Counted from the first letter of the stretch, positions 53,306-62,854 are shown. The stretch: DNA of 64,000 nt from Paenibacillus marchantiae (GCF_028771845.1 NZ_CP118270.1:6510001-6574000); one strand, 5' to 3'. Numbers and translations: made by a program. The notes: generated by a model not told the origin, from the sequence alone.

Positions 53306-53833
53306 TCATCCATTCATTACATTTTCGGTATCCACCACATTCGCAAACATACTCAGAACCGAATTGTGATGTTCTATAATTTGCTCAGCTTGAAGAATGT
53401 TGGAATTCCATGTGCTGTGAGCATCACGAACCAAGGTTAGTGCATAGCCAAGGCTACTTGCTCTGCGACAAGTCGTATCCACGCATATTTCCGTCTGCAT
53501 GCCAGTCAGAATAAGATCCTTCACTTCGTTTTCTTGTAATTTCATGTTCAGATCTGTTTCGTGAAACGAATCCGGTGTAAGCTTTTCAATAATAAGGTCA
53601 CCAGTGATCGGCGCAATGGACGGATGAATCGCCCAACCTGCCGTTCCACGCTCAAGGGGACTGCCTGCTCCTTCACTGTGCTGAATGTAGATAACGGAGT
53701 GACCTTTTTCCCGAGCCTTGAAAATGACGTGTTGAATTTTCTGAAGCAATACGTCCCCCTGATATACGGGATCTGATTCATCGAACATGGCTACCTGAAC
53801 ATCGATTACAAGAAGTGCACAGTGGGTTGGCAT
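53306..53833 (-). CDS. Isochorismatase-like cysteine hydrolase
   Basis: A 175-residue alpha/beta hydrolase of the isochorismatase/nicotinamidase fold. The catalytic Asp is in LLVIDVQVAMFDE, the Lys region is IIEKLTPDSFHETDL, and the Cys is in LILTGMQTEICVDTTCRRA. AGGAGGA precedes the ATG. Members hydrolyse amides or vinyl ethers; the substrate is unknown. Confidence 0.9.
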   Translation of the reverse strand: MPTHCALLVIDVQVAMFDESDPVYQGDVLLQKIQHVIFKAREKGHSVIYIQHSEGAGSPLERGTAGWAIHPSIAPITGDLIIEKLTPDSFHETDLNMKLQENEVKDLILTGMQTEICVDTTCRRASSLGYALTLVRDAHSTWNSNILQAEQIIEHHNSVLSMFANVVDTENVMNG

Positions 53834-53873
53834 CTTATATTCCTCCTGAAAAATAATATTAAATTAGCACTTG

Positions 53874-54302
53874 TTATGACTCCTTCTTCCGTTTTCGCAC
53901 CGTTAACAAACCTTCCAAACCCAGATCGATCAACACAAATAGTATAGCAGCTAGGACGCCAAATAAGCTCAAAACTAACGACTCTTTAAAATTTAAAATT
54001 TCTTCTCCAGCACCCATGAGTAAATAATAGATATACATACCTAAGACTCCAGCACATGCGTAACCCAGTATTCTCAGACTTAGATACAAGGCATGATTAA
54101 CGAACTGAATTCTGCTCAACAGATAGTCCAGCAATAAAGATAACGGTAGCCCGATCAATGTGATCAGGGGAGTCGCATATACAAGATAAACAAGAATATA
54201 GAAATCAAAGCTGTAAGATTCATTCATGGATATGATACTTGCAATTAAAGTAAAACTAATGATGGTTAGAACGGTCGTCAGAAGCTTTCTTCCAATGTTC
54301 AT
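53874..54302 (-). CDS. Membrane protein of unknown function
   Basis: A 142-residue protein with four hydrophobic segments (about 8-25, 32-60, 75-95 and 107-127) and a basic tail LTVRKRKKES. GGGAG precedes the ATG. No family recognised. It stands in a row of minus-strand single genes. Confidence 0.7.
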   Translation of the reverse strand: MNIGRKLLTTVLTIISFTLIASIISMNESYSFDFYILVYLVYATPLITLIGLPLSLLLDYLLSRIQFVNHALYLSLRILGYACAGVLGMYIYYLLMGAGEEILNFKESLVLSLFGVLAAILFVLIDLGLEGLLTVRKRKKES

Positions 54303-54344
54303 CTCACCACTCCCATAAGGTTATCCATATACAATGAATGTTTC

Positions 54345-54890
54345 CTATGCGTCAGATTCTCCCGGTTGCCACCCGATTTCTTGGGACCATAGATGAGCTT
54401 TCTCTAAAATGCTCCACACCATCGGTCCTTTGCCTTCCACGTATTTTGGACGCTGGTCCTTGTATAATGCCATAAGCCGGTGCTTCTCTTCTACATATTT
54501 CAATCGATCCTCTGGATGTTGCCTCAAATAATCTCTAAAAAGCAAGTTCATCTGCTCAGAGAAACTCCCTGCTTGTCTTACATGTACATGTGTTCTCCTG
54601 CTTCCGGGCACTTCACGAAAATATCGCTTGGTATTATCGGGATTTTCTTCTCTAAATACGAAGCCGGCCGCTTCGATTTCTTGTTTGTAGTTAAGCAAAC
54701 CATCATAATCAGATACGGAAATTTGTATATCTATGATCGGCTTGGCATCCATTCCGACGATGGAAGTTGATCCGACATGATCAATCCGCACAGCCGTCTC
54801 TCCCAACGCCTCTCTTAAATTCATTCCGGTATCGAGGAACATGTGCCTCCAAGCAGGATCATACGTTGCAATTCTCCATTGATCTTCCAT
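54345..54890 (-). CDS. GrpB family nucleotidyltransferase-like protein
   Basis: A 181-residue protein. DHVGSTSIVGMDAKPIIDIQI carries the nucleotidyltransferase-fold GS...D-x-D pattern of the GrpB (UPF0157) family, followed by RYFREVPGSRRTHVHV. GGGAGGA precedes the ATG. The family's reaction is not established; some members are linked to dephospho-CoA kinase. Confidence 0.92.
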   Translation of the reverse strand: MEDQWRIATYDPAWRHMFLDTGMNLREALGETAVRIDHVGSTSIVGMDAKPIIDIQISVSDYDGLLNYKQEIEAAGFVFREENPDNTKRYFREVPGSRRTHVHVRQAGSFSEQMNLLFRDYLRQHPEDRLKYVEEKHRLMALYKDQRPKYVEGKGPMVWSILEKAHLWSQEIGWQPGESDA

Positions 54891-54938
54891 GTAGTCCTCC
54901 CTTCAATTTCATTAAGTATAGTTTCTATCATCATTTCT

Positions 54939-55802
54939 CTACACGACTCTATAAACCATGTGAGATGCTTCGTCTCCTGAAAGGAAACCTAATTTGGTAT
55001 ATAAACAGTCAGCCTTATTTCCTATAGTAACGAACAAACGAATGGTTGGAGAGAAACCTTCCAAATGAGAAATCGCCTTGTATAACATATATCTTCCTAG
55101 ACCCTGATTACTATAGCCCGGCTTAACCGATATATCATACACAAGAGGCATATCCTCCCACATCGAAATCAAACAAAATCCAACGACCTCGTTCGTCTTT
55201 TTATCTACTAAAACCGATGATGCATTCAACAGCTCATCCTGACGGTTATGTTCAAAATAATAACTCACGTCATCCCGATATGTATCCAGATTTCCCTCAT
55301 CCATTCCTCCACGATATGATTCGTTCATGACTTGAACAATGCTTGGCAAATGTTCCAGTTGGGGTTTAATACAAATACAATCAGTATGGAGGTCATTTTC
55401 GATCTTCTCTGTAGGTCTAATCATACATTTCCTTGTGTTTAAAACTTCGAAACCAGCCGACTTCAACACATCAATATGTTCAGCCAGAACATTGTAAGCA
55501 TCTACCTTTGACTGCCCCCCTGAATTTTGAATGGCATAATCCTTTAAGAAATGAACCATATCTACAGTCAACGTGGATGGAGGGATCATAAAGAAAGATC
55601 CAAGTTCATTACTTGTCAAAGAAATCCCGCCCACTCGTTGATTGTTTTGATAGATCCAATAACAATCACTTGCGTCTAGCATCATTTCTTGAAGAGATGC
55701 CCAGCTCGGTCTAAACCAGATATTCTTTCTATACGTCGCAAAATACTTGGCATAGCTAGTTTGATTCGCTGCTACTAACGAATATGAAGTCTTATCACTC
55801 AT
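54939..55802 (-). CDS. GNAT acetyltransferase with two GNAT halves
   Basis: A 287-residue protein. The C-terminal half has a clear acetyl-CoA loop: VYDISVKPGYSNQGLGRYML, then LFVTIGNKADCLYTKLGF. The N-terminal half has the same fold with a weak loop (GGISLTSNELGSFFMIPPST), as in tandem GNATs such as MshD. GGGAGAAGG precedes the ATG. Substrate unknown. Confidence 0.85.
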   Translation of the reverse strand: MSDKTSYSLVAANQTSYAKYFATYRKNIWFRPSWASLQEMMLDASDCYWIYQNNQRVGGISLTSNELGSFFMIPPSTLTVDMVHFLKDYAIQNSGGQSKVDAYNVLAEHIDVLKSAGFEVLNTRKCMIRPTEKIENDLHTDCICIKPQLEHLPSIVQVMNESYRGGMDEGNLDTYRDDVSYYFEHNRQDELLNASSVLVDKKTNEVVGFCLISMWEDMPLVYDISVKPGYSNQGLGRYMLYKAISHLEGFSPTIRLFVTIGNKADCLYTKLGFLSGDEASHMVYRVV

Positions 55803-55967
55803 TGCCTTCTCCCTCTCTACTACAACTTACTTCTCGGTGGTTATCCAAATATGTTGTAATCTATATTTGATTCTCAGCATACAACTCATTCTTTGCTACG
55901 GCTATATAATACATAAACAAGTGCTACTACACTTTTGTTTGAGAAATCACGAGAATTGACAAAAAAA

Positions 55968-55991
55968 GAGAAGGAACAAAAGTCCCTCCCC
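55968..55991 (-). terminator. Terminator after the GH43 gene
   Basis: GGGGAGGGAC and GTTCCTTCTC pair over ten positions with G-U wobbles around TTTT and are followed by seven T's on the minus strand. Confidence 0.7.
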
Positions 55992-55999
55992 TTACCTTT

Positions 56000-57490
56000 T
56001 CAGATATAATCACACTTAAATTTAGAAAACTCAGCTACAGAACCTTCTCCGCTCGCGTATAGACCAATGAGCACCCCTGTAAATCCCCCGGCAACTTCTG
56101 AAGAAAGGTATTTCGTCTGTGCTGTACCTAAGAGGATGTCCTTGCCATCTGCATGAATTAGGAAGCTGTAGCGTTCATGGCTTGCCTGTATAACCAATGT
56201 GGCATGATGATCACTTCCCAGTTCAACTTCATTTTCGACTGATTTGATATCCCCAATATTCAGACGCTCAATCACCTTATACCCGCTCTGCTCTTTGCGA
56301 ATGGCCAAGTCATAATGGTGCTGTTCATCCATATAGATGGTGATGCCTGCCTCGCCATTCGTAAGACTAACGTCAACAGAGATGGTCGCATCAAAGTCTT
56401 TTTGGCGTAGGCCAATGAATGTCGGGGATGCTGGAACATCCAGTGTCACTTCGGTTCCTTTTAACTTTAAGTTGCTTTGCTCTAACAAATAATTTTCTGT
56501 ATTGGGATGACGAAGATAACACCAGTCCAGATTCCAATCCGTGTTCTCAAACGTATAGCTTTTCTTCTCTTGTTGAATGACTATGTCGGAAATACGATCA
56601 GTGTCAAAACTCATAAGCGTCGTACCTTCATGCCCTGCCGTAAACCAGCCTTCCTCATCAAAGTTAACTGGCGTAAGGAATACTTCTCGGCCCAGATGAT
56701 GATAGGTAAGCCATTGTCCACTCTGACGGAATCCCAAATGGAAAATCCACCAGTTGCCTTCCTTGTCCTGAATCAAGTCGCCATGACCAACCCCCTGCAA
56801 TTCGTAACCGCCCAGATTACGGTTGGTCAGAACAGGATTCTTGGCATAGGGCTCGAAAGGACCCGAAGGAGAATCTCCCCGCGCATACGTGACCATATGA
56901 CCGTATTCGGTTCCGCCTTCAGATGCCATGAGGTAATAGTATCCATTGATTTTATACAAATGTGGGCTTTCCAGATAACGTCCGCCTGATCCTTGCCATA
57001 TTGAACGGCTTGGAGTCTTTTTGCGACCTGTTTCAATGTCAATTTCACACTGAATGATTCCCCCAATCCCTTCATCATCGGTCCCGTTGCTCATAAAGAA
57101 GGCCTTACCATCTTCAAAATACAAATCCGGATCGATTCCCCCTTGATCCACAATAATCGGTTCTGACCACTCCCCGTATATATCGTCAGTCCATATGTAG
57201 AAATTCTGACGCGTCGTGTCGTTCGTCGTGGTCATATAGAATCGCCCATTGTTGTATCGAATTGTAGGGGCGAAGACACCTCCAGAGCTGCCCACCGTCT
57301 CCAGACGAATCTGGCTTTTTCGAGTTAAACAATGACCGATTTGGGTCCAATTCAATAAATCTTTGCTTTCAAAAAGCGGGACACCCGGAAAATACTGAAA
57401 AGAACTGCACACCAGATAATAAGTGTCATCCACCTTGCAGATGCTCGGATCAGGATAGAATCCTTTAATAACCGGATTATTGTATTTCAT
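56000..57490 (-). CDS. GH43 glycoside hydrolase (beta-xylosidase/arabinosidase type)
   Basis: A 496-residue enzyme without signal peptide. Start ATG at 57490 gives the usual MKYNNPVIKGFYPDPSIC; the catalytic base Asp is in YPDPSI, the middle Asp in GGIDPDLYF and the acid Glu in LESPHLYKINGYYYL. From about residue 310 a beta-sandwich follows (TFIGLRQKDFDATISVDV), as in the C-terminal domain of beta-xylosidases. It acts on xylo- or arabino-oligosaccharides in the cytoplasm. Divergent from an ArsR-type regulator. Confidence 0.93.
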   Translation of the reverse strand: MKYNNPVIKGFYPDPSICKVDDTYYLVCSSFQYFPGVPLFESKDLLNWTQIGHCLTRKSQIRLETVGSSGGVFAPTIRYNNGRFYMTTTNDTTRQNFYIWTDDIYGEWSEPIIVDQGGIDPDLYFEDGKAFFMSNGTDDEGIGGIIQCEIDIETGRKKTPSRSIWQGSGGRYLESPHLYKINGYYYLMASEGGTEYGHMVTYARGDSPSGPFEPYAKNPVLTNRNLGGYELQGVGHGDLIQDKEGNWWIFHLGFRQSGQWLTYHHLGREVFLTPVNFDEEGWFTAGHEGTTLMSFDTDRISDIVIQQEKKSYTFENTDWNLDWCYLRHPNTENYLLEQSNLKLKGTEVTLDVPASPTFIGLRQKDFDATISVDVSLTNGEAGITIYMDEQHHYDLAIRKEQSGYKVIERLNIGDIKSVENEVELGSDHHATLVIQASHERYSFLIHADGKDILLGTAQTKYLSSEVAGGFTGVLIGLYASGEGSVAEFSKFKCDYI

Positions 57491-57667
57491 TTGAGCCACC
57501 TCTTTTTCTATAATTCATATATTTAAGAATCCAACTTTATAAGTAGATAAAAAAATTAAACACTATCGCAAACATACTTTCAATGCATTAGAGTTGAAGA
57601 GTCCAGTTAAATTCATTAAATTAATATATATATGATTTCAATAGATCTGGTTAGGAGATTGTTAAAG

Positions 57668-58570
57668 ATGATCAAAGCGAACGGAGATCCAAAATTCATA
57701 CCATTATACGAAGCGCTGGCAAGCGAGGTTAGATGGAGGATCATGGATTTGATTGCAGATAGCGAAATGAATGTCAAGGATATTGCGGCTGCGTTAGAAC
57801 TTAGCCCCTCCATCGTCACGATGCACATACGAAAGCTTGAGCAAGCCGGACTGATTGATAGCCGTAGGATACGCCTGAATGGAGGCACGCACAAATTGTG
57901 TTTCCTCAAACAAAATAACATTGAGATCGAACTACCATCCCCCAGCCGGACAGCAAGAATTAGAGAGCAGACAATTTCAGTGGGGCACTATACTGCATTT
58001 GAAATCCATCCTACCTGTGGACTTGGAACACACGAGAAAGAAATTGGTGTTTGGGACGACCCACGCTACTTTCTTGATCCTGAGCGGGTTCACGCTGCCA
58101 TCCTTTGGTTTGGAAGAGGTTATGTCGAATACAAAACGCCTAACTATATACTTCCCGATCAGACTGCTAACGCCATTGAAATTTCAGTGGAACTGGCTTC
58201 TGAAGCCCCGGGTTTAAGAGATCATTGGCCATCGGATATCCGATTTACGTTTAACGGCATTTCGCTTGGAACGTGGACAAGCCCCGCTGACTTCGGAAGA
58301 GCTGCCCGAGGCAAATATACACCAACATGGTGGCATCGCAATGTGAATCAATATGGATTATTAAAGACGATTCGTGTTGATGACTCGGGTACGTATATGG
58401 ATGGAGAGCGGATGTCGGACGTGACGATCGAGGATATCAAACTGGAGCAGCCATTCTGGACGCTTCGTTTCACAGTTGACGAGGAGGGGGCTAACGTCGG
58501 GGGATTAACACTTTATGGTTCCGGGTTCGGCAATCATGACCAGGATATTGTCATACGCGTACAACGCTAA
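57668..58570 (+). CDS. ArsR-type regulator with long C-terminal domain
   Basis: A 300-residue protein from the ATG at 57668 (AGGAG 10 bases upstream; 57632 has none). Residues 12-85 are an ArsR winged helix (ALASEVRWRIMDLIADSEMNVKDIAAALELSPSIVTMHIRKLEQAGLI). The remaining 200 residues are beta-rich and include HYTAFEIHPTCGLGTHEKEIGVWDDPRYF and TSPADFGRAARGKYTPTWW. There is no metal-binding CxC. The C-terminal domain may sense a sugar. It is divergent from GH43 with a 180-base gap, so that gene is its likely target. Confidence 0.88.
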   Translation: MIKANGDPKFIPLYEALASEVRWRIMDLIADSEMNVKDIAAALELSPSIVTMHIRKLEQAGLIDSRRIRLNGGTHKLCFLKQNNIEIELPSPSRTARIREQTISVGHYTAFEIHPTCGLGTHEKEIGVWDDPRYFLDPERVHAAILWFGRGYVEYKTPNYILPDQTANAIEISVELASEAPGLRDHWPSDIRFTFNGISLGTWTSPADFGRAARGKYTPTWWHRNVNQYGLLKTIRVDDSGTYMDGERMSDVTIEDIKLEQPFWTLRFTVDEEGANVGGLTLYGSGFGNHDQDIVIRVQR

Positions 58571-59040
58571 TCTTTCTTTATGTAGTAACGAATAATCCCG
58601 TTCTTCTCTTCAAACGTATTCCTTTGAATGAACGGTCCATCAGGAACTAGCTTTACATCATCCATTGTTGTTGAAAAATAAGTGATTGGTTTCCAACATG
58701 CTTTATAGGGGATAGAGCCTTCTATTCCAACAAATTCTTCCTGGTTGTATTGAGATTTATCTATAAATGATGCTTCATAGATAAAATCAATTTCATGACC
58801 TAATTCATCTTCTATCCCAAAAATATTTTCAATAACGGAAATTAATCGGGGCTCTTCGATCTCTTGATCCAACTCTTCCTTGAGCTCCCTGATCAGAGTT
58901 TTCTTACTGTTCTCACCGAACTCTATCGTTCCACCAATAGGTCTGTAGAAAGTAGTTGAAATATCCGGGAAGTTAATTTCCTGAACCAAAATGCGATCTT
59001 CTTTCCTCAAAATAGCTAATGAGACAGAACGAATTTTCAT
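58567..59040 (-). CDS. NUDIX hydrolase
   Basis: A 157-residue protein. NUDIX box: GGTIEFGENSKKTLIRELKEELDQEI (G-x5-E-x7-R-E-x2-E-E). AAGGAG precedes the ATG. It cleaves a nucleoside diphosphate linked to some moiety; substrate unknown. Its stop overlaps that of the convergent ArsR gene. Confidence 0.92.
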   Translation of the reverse strand: MKIRSVSLAILRKEDRILVQEINFPDISTTFYRPIGGTIEFGENSKKTLIRELKEELDQEIEEPRLISVIENIFGIEDELGHEIDFIYEASFIDKSQYNQEEFVGIEGSIPYKACWKPITYFSTTMDDVKLVPDGPFIQRNTFEEKNGIIRYYIKKD

Positions 59041-59066
59041 TTTTTCTCCTTAACCTATGTTTGTTT

Positions 59067-59558
59067 TTATTCCTTCGTACTAAATGTCTGAATATACTTT
59101 CTGGCATCGTCTCTGAATGTTTCCGTATAATGATCATTTGTATAATCTTTTAACACCTTTCGCCAGAACGCTATTGCAGGTGTGTTACTCTCCATCTGAG
59201 CAAGTGCCCAATTGGCTTTGTATAACTCAAATATCTGCATCGCAGCAGCATATCCAACCCCACTTCTTCTAAACTTCTTCAGGATCATAAAGTCATAGAT
59301 TACATGTGTAGGATCTGGATCGGTATCTAAATTTTCAAGTAGTACAATCACAAAGCCGGCTATAGTGCCAGAAATCGTAATGAAATATGGCCTCCACCTG
59401 TTATCACCTTCCCAAATGAAGTCAATATTCACATCGTATTTACCTTCTTGATTGATATCCTCGCTTGTAAATTCGCTGAAATCATAATGGTACAGTTGAT
59501 ACAGATTCGATAACATATTTTTCTCTGCCAACGTTACTGGAGTGAGGTCTACTATCAT
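59067..59558 (-). CDS. GNAT family N-acetyltransferase
   Basis: A 163-residue protein with the acetyl-CoA loop IYDFMILKKFRRSGVGYAAAMQIFE and motif B NWALAQMESNTPAIAFWRKVL. GGGAGG precedes the ATG. Separated from the NUDIX gene by 26 bases, so possibly the same transcript. Confidence 0.9.
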   Translation of the reverse strand: MIVDLTPVTLAEKNMLSNLYQLYHYDFSEFTSEDINQEGKYDVNIDFIWEGDNRWRPYFITISGTIAGFVIVLLENLDTDPDPTHVIYDFMILKKFRRSGVGYAAAMQIFELYKANWALAQMESNTPAIAFWRKVLKDYTNDHYTETFRDDARKYIQTFSTKE

Positions 59559-59620
59559 ACTGCCTCCCTATAGTTCTCTTTTAAATTTCACGCTGAGCAT
59601 TGGTGCTCCAACGGATAGAG

Positions 59621-60031
59621 CTATTGACGGCTCGAACGCATCGCCTTTACATGTTTTAAACTACTATCGTTTAAGAACTCTTTATAGACTTCGGATTCAA
59701 CGGCGTAGATCGCCACTTTTCCTTGTGAATTATGATGAATACCCCAACCGTAACGCTTACCCAACGAAGAAGTACGAAGACAGGGTTGTCCCTTAGAGAA
59801 AAACTTGGTTCTCTCTATGGATCTTTGTTCGTCGGGTATATCATTGCGCTGCGCGAACACTTCAAACATGACATCCTCTTGCGTATATTGATAAGGGTGG
59901 TTTGCTATCATTTCATATTGTATAACTGGAACGGTTTTACTGCCGTTTTTGGCTTTGGGGATCTCTGCCACTTTAACAGGGCAATCTTCTGCTACTGCAA
60001 TAAAAGTTTCATAGTAGTTCATGTCTTTCAT
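59621..60031 (-). CDS. DUF6157 family protein
   Basis: A 136-residue protein with NYYETFIAVAEDCPVKVAEIP, IQYEMIANHPYQYTQEDVMFEVFAQR and GQPCLRTSSLGKRYGWGIHHNSQGK, the recognisable run of the DUF6157 family. GGGAGGA precedes the ATG. Function not established. Confidence 0.85.
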   Translation of the reverse strand: MKDMNYYETFIAVAEDCPVKVAEIPKAKNGSKTVPVIQYEMIANHPYQYTQEDVMFEVFAQRNDIPDEQRSIERTKFFSKGQPCLRTSSLGKRYGWGIHHNSQGKVAIYAVESEVYKEFLNDSSLKHVKAMRSSRQ

Positions 60032-60097
60032 CTATATATCCTCCCATCAATTCATAAAAAAATATGGATACGAATATACAATCAAGCTGGAGCTGTT

Positions 60098-60526
60098 TTA
60101 TAAATATTTCTTAAAAGCCTTGCTGGATTCCCCATCGTACCCTAACTTCGTGTAGAAGCCGTGTGCCTCGTACCTGGATGAACCGCTGGTGAGAAACACC
60201 TTTATACAATTTTTCTGTATGCATACATCCTCTATATACTTCATAAGTTCAGATCCATATCCCTTGCTCTGCACATGCTCCGTAATGATAACCCGCTCAA
60301 CCACGCCAAAAGGTCTATTTTCCACTAAAGCATCCAGACAAATATGTAAATGCGCAGTCCCAATAACCTGATCATCGACTTCGTAAACAAATAAGAAACT
60401 GTTGGGATTATCCCTTACTTCTTCAATCCGCTCCGCCAGTACCTTCGTATTCAGGTTGTTCGGTAATAATTCTTTGTACAACCTTTCAATAACCTCGACA
60501 TCCCTTGCTTCGGCCTCTCTGATCAT
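60098..60526 (-). CDS. GNAT family N-acetyltransferase
   Basis: A 142-residue protein: FGVVERVIITEHVQSKGYGSELM is the acetyl-CoA loop, and VFLTSGSSRYEAHGFYTKLGY is motif B. AGGAG precedes the ATG. A decayed copy of part of it (codons about 45-60) lies at 62790-62838. Confidence 0.92.
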   Translation of the reverse strand: MIREAEARDVEVIERLYKELLPNNLNTKVLAERIEEVRDNPNSFLFVYEVDDQVIGTAHLHICLDALVENRPFGVVERVIITEHVQSKGYGSELMKYIEDVCIQKNCIKVFLTSGSSRYEAHGFYTKLGYDGESSKAFKKYL

Positions 60527-60556
60527 CAGGTTCCACTCCTCAACTTAAATAGTAAA

Positions 60557-60610
60557 TTAAATGATAACTACGTCCATAATAACCCAAAAAGCGGTATATG
60601 CGAACAGTAA
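60557..60610 (-). pseudogene. Small hydrophobic peptide remnant upstream of GNAT, copy 1
   Basis: Translation ends LFAYTAFWVIMDVVII before a stop at 60557. It has no start codon in reach. The same pattern, IFAYTTFWVMMDVYY, ends the 31-codon frame at 62855-62950, also directly before GNAT sequence. Confidence 0.5.
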
Positions 60611-60668
60611 CTTCCTCTTTTCCCACCTGCTGATTAGCGGTTCTTTCCTTACAGGTCCAGAACAAAAA

Positions 60669-60686
60669 ACCACGGTTTCCCGTGGT
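60669..60686 (-). terminator. Terminator of the amidohydrolase gene
   Basis: ACCACGG and CCGTGGT pair around four bases; T-run follows on the minus strand. Confidence 0.85.
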
Positions 60687-60705
60687 CCATCCATTCCAGT
60701 ATGCT

Positions 60706-61932
60706 CTATTCTACCGATCCACTTACCAGTCTTCCTTCAAACCATACCGCTTGTCGCGCAGACCTTCTGGCAACCGCCTCTGCCGAGCAACTTGCTTCTA
60801 CCAGTACAAAACTAGCTGTATCCCCTACCTTCGGCCATACCTGTTGTCCCTCTGAATCCAGTGGAGTGATACCACTTGTGACAAATGCAAGAGACTGAGC
60901 CAAGGAGCGTTCATCGTTATACCCGTACAATTCGGCAAAACGGCCGGCTTTCTCCAGTTGATCTCCATTCCCAAATGGAGACCAATGATCCGTCAAACTG
61001 TCTGTCGCCAGCTTCACGTTCACCCCATGTTGATGGAGCATCGGAAGTGGCATCATCATTTTACCGATAGGCACGGTCGAAGCAACGCTCATACCAAGGG
61101 AGGCCAATCGCTTGGCCATATCTTCCGCTTCTTGCTGCTCCGCACGGGCGAACCAGAACGCATGGCTTACGGTAACTTTACCCTGAAGTCCTGCTTCTTC
61201 GGTCAGATCAGCCAATTGCAGCAACGTTTGTTTACCCGGTTCTCCAGAATCATGCAAATGAATATCGATGCCTGCCTGATATTGAACAGCCAGTTCGACC
61301 ATTGCGTTAAGCGATTTCTCAATATGCTCGTCCACGGTGTGAGGATCAAGTCCACCTACATGAGTAGCCCCTTCCGCCATGGCTTGACGCATGAGTTCAA
61401 CCGAATTAGAGCGGAGAAGTCCATGCTGCGGGAAAGCGACGATTTCAGAGGATATTTTGCCCGAAAATGACTCCAATGCCTGCTTTGTAGCTTCCAGCCG
61501 TTTCAACCCACTGACCGGTTCAATATTGCAATGACTGCGCACATGGGTGGAACCATATCCCTGAATCAGGCTCAGAATGCTCTCCGCCTGACGCTTTGCA
61601 TCGGGTAATAGCTTGGGCAGCAACACTTTCTCTTCTTCGATACGTTCGAAAATGCTGGAGATGCGTCGAACCGCTTTCCATGGTGCATCATAATACGTTT
61701 TATCCAAATGAATATGGGCTTCCTCGAACGAAGGCAGTAGCAGCAATCCTTTACCATCAACCTTTGGCAACTCGCTTGTTAATTCCGTATCCCCGTCCAT
61801 GATGGCTGCAATGACTCCATCTTCAATCCGCAGATGACCAAGGCTCGTCCGGGTGCCAGTTACCTGCCCGTCTTCCATCACATAACTTTGCTCCAATGAT
61901 ACGTTGGTTAACCAGTATTCCTGCTTCAACAT
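60706..61932 (-). CDS. Amidohydrolase, cytosine deaminase-like
   Basis: A 408-residue metal-dependent hydrolase from the ATG at 61932 (GGGAG 5 bases upstream). Metal ligands: EEAHIHLDKTYYDAPW, HVRSHCNIEP, IDIHLHDSGEPG, VSHAFWF and LATDSLTDHWSPFGNGDQLE, the order seen in CodA-type enzymes. It deaminates or hydrolyses cyclic amides; the exact substrate is unknown. Single-gene unit with its own terminator. Confidence 0.9.
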   Translation of the reverse strand: MLKQEYWLTNVSLEQSYVMEDGQVTGTRTSLGHLRIEDGVIAAIMDGDTELTSELPKVDGKGLLLLPSFEEAHIHLDKTYYDAPWKAVRRISSIFERIEEEKVLLPKLLPDAKRQAESILSLIQGYGSTHVRSHCNIEPVSGLKRLEATKQALESFSGKISSEIVAFPQHGLLRSNSVELMRQAMAEGATHVGGLDPHTVDEHIEKSLNAMVELAVQYQAGIDIHLHDSGEPGKQTLLQLADLTEEAGLQGKVTVSHAFWFARAEQQEAEDMAKRLASLGMSVASTVPIGKMMMPLPMLHQHGVNVKLATDSLTDHWSPFGNGDQLEKAGRFAELYGYNDERSLAQSLAFVTSGITPLDSEGQQVWPKVGDTASFVLVEASCSAEAVARRSARQAVWFEGRLVSGSVE

Positions 61933-62058
61933 GGTCACTCCCTCTTTCCACTCGGTCTATCTAGCATCGAGTACCGATTCATCTTCTGTGGTCAATGGTA
62001 CCATAGGACCTCATTCAGCAAAAATAGTTAAAACGTTGGTGTTCCATACGATTATCGT

Positions 62059-62760
62059 CTAGATATTATTGGACTTCCCCATTAGTATACGAAGTGTAAT
62101 ATATCCCAAAACTTGAATCACAAATACCATAGCCACAAATTCAACCAGAATGCTGTTGCCTGCATTTAAATCAGTCATGATATCCTTCAAAATTAGACCG
62201 GGTTGCTTCAAGACATCCCAACTATTCCACCGATTAAATCTTCCGATGTATACCCCTAGACTGCTCAGAAGTAAAACAACGCCTACAACTACCATACCGC
62301 TAAATGGGTTTAATCGTTTATTTAACAATTTGTGAATTTGATGTATCGAGCAAATGGATAGAAGTAAACCCAGTATGGCTAAGACAAATGTTAGGCTGAG
62401 GCTATACCAGAAATCAATATTAACCCAGAATTTAGTTTCCCCCTGAGGATCAAAGTATCTGAATGCATGCAAAATTTCTGTGAAAAGATATGCCGAATTC
62501 GGTAGAAAGAACAACCAGCCTGCACACATTACCCCGACTAGTGCGATGCTCGTTCTTGTAAGTTTCCTATTGCTTACATAACTAATCGTTGATGAAATGA
62601 TGAATGGAACCCATGCTAAAAAAATGTCCCACGTTAAAAATTGATACATGTTCGTGTTTGATTTGGTACGTAAGTAGACAGCAACAAGTAGACAACCTAT
62701 GGTAGCAACGATTAAAACACTACTCATTTTTAAATAAATCGTATTTTTATTATTGTTCAT
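62059..62760 (-). CDS. DUF1361 membrane protein
   Basis: A 233-residue protein with six or seven hydrophobic segments. The family core is visible as GWLFFLPNSAYLFTEILHAF and GVYIGRFNRWNSWDVLKQP. Start ATG at 62760 (MNNNKNTIYLKMSS) is preferred. An in-frame ATG at 62826 adds MDDQVIRTALAYHQ, which is a leftover of a duplicated GNAT gene, not part of the family. Function unknown. Confidence 0.85.
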   Translation of the reverse strand: MNNNKNTIYLKMSSVLIVATIGCLLVAVYLRTKSNTNMYQFLTWDIFLAWVPFIISSTISYVSNRKLTRTSIALVGVMCAGWLFFLPNSAYLFTEILHAFRYFDPQGETKFWVNIDFWYSLSLTFVLAILGLLLSICSIHQIHKLLNKRLNPFSGMVVVGVVLLLSSLGVYIGRFNRWNSWDVLKQPGLILKDIMTDLNAGNSILVEFVAMVFVIQVLGYITLRILMGKSNNI

Positions 62761-62789
62761 TTCTTCGCTTCGATTTCCCTTTCCTTGGT

Positions 62790-62838
62790 GGTATGCAAGT
62801 GCAGTCCTGATAACCTGATCATCCATTTCATAAACGAA
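62790..62838 (-). pseudogene. GNAT gene fragment, decayed duplicate
   Basis: Minus-strand translation FVYEMDDQVIRTALAYH matches FVYEVDDQVIGTAHLHI of the GNAT at 60098-60526. It is fused by deletion to the sequence after the small peptide frame. Confidence 0.75.
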
Positions 62839-62854
62839 CTGTGACTCCGCCTTC

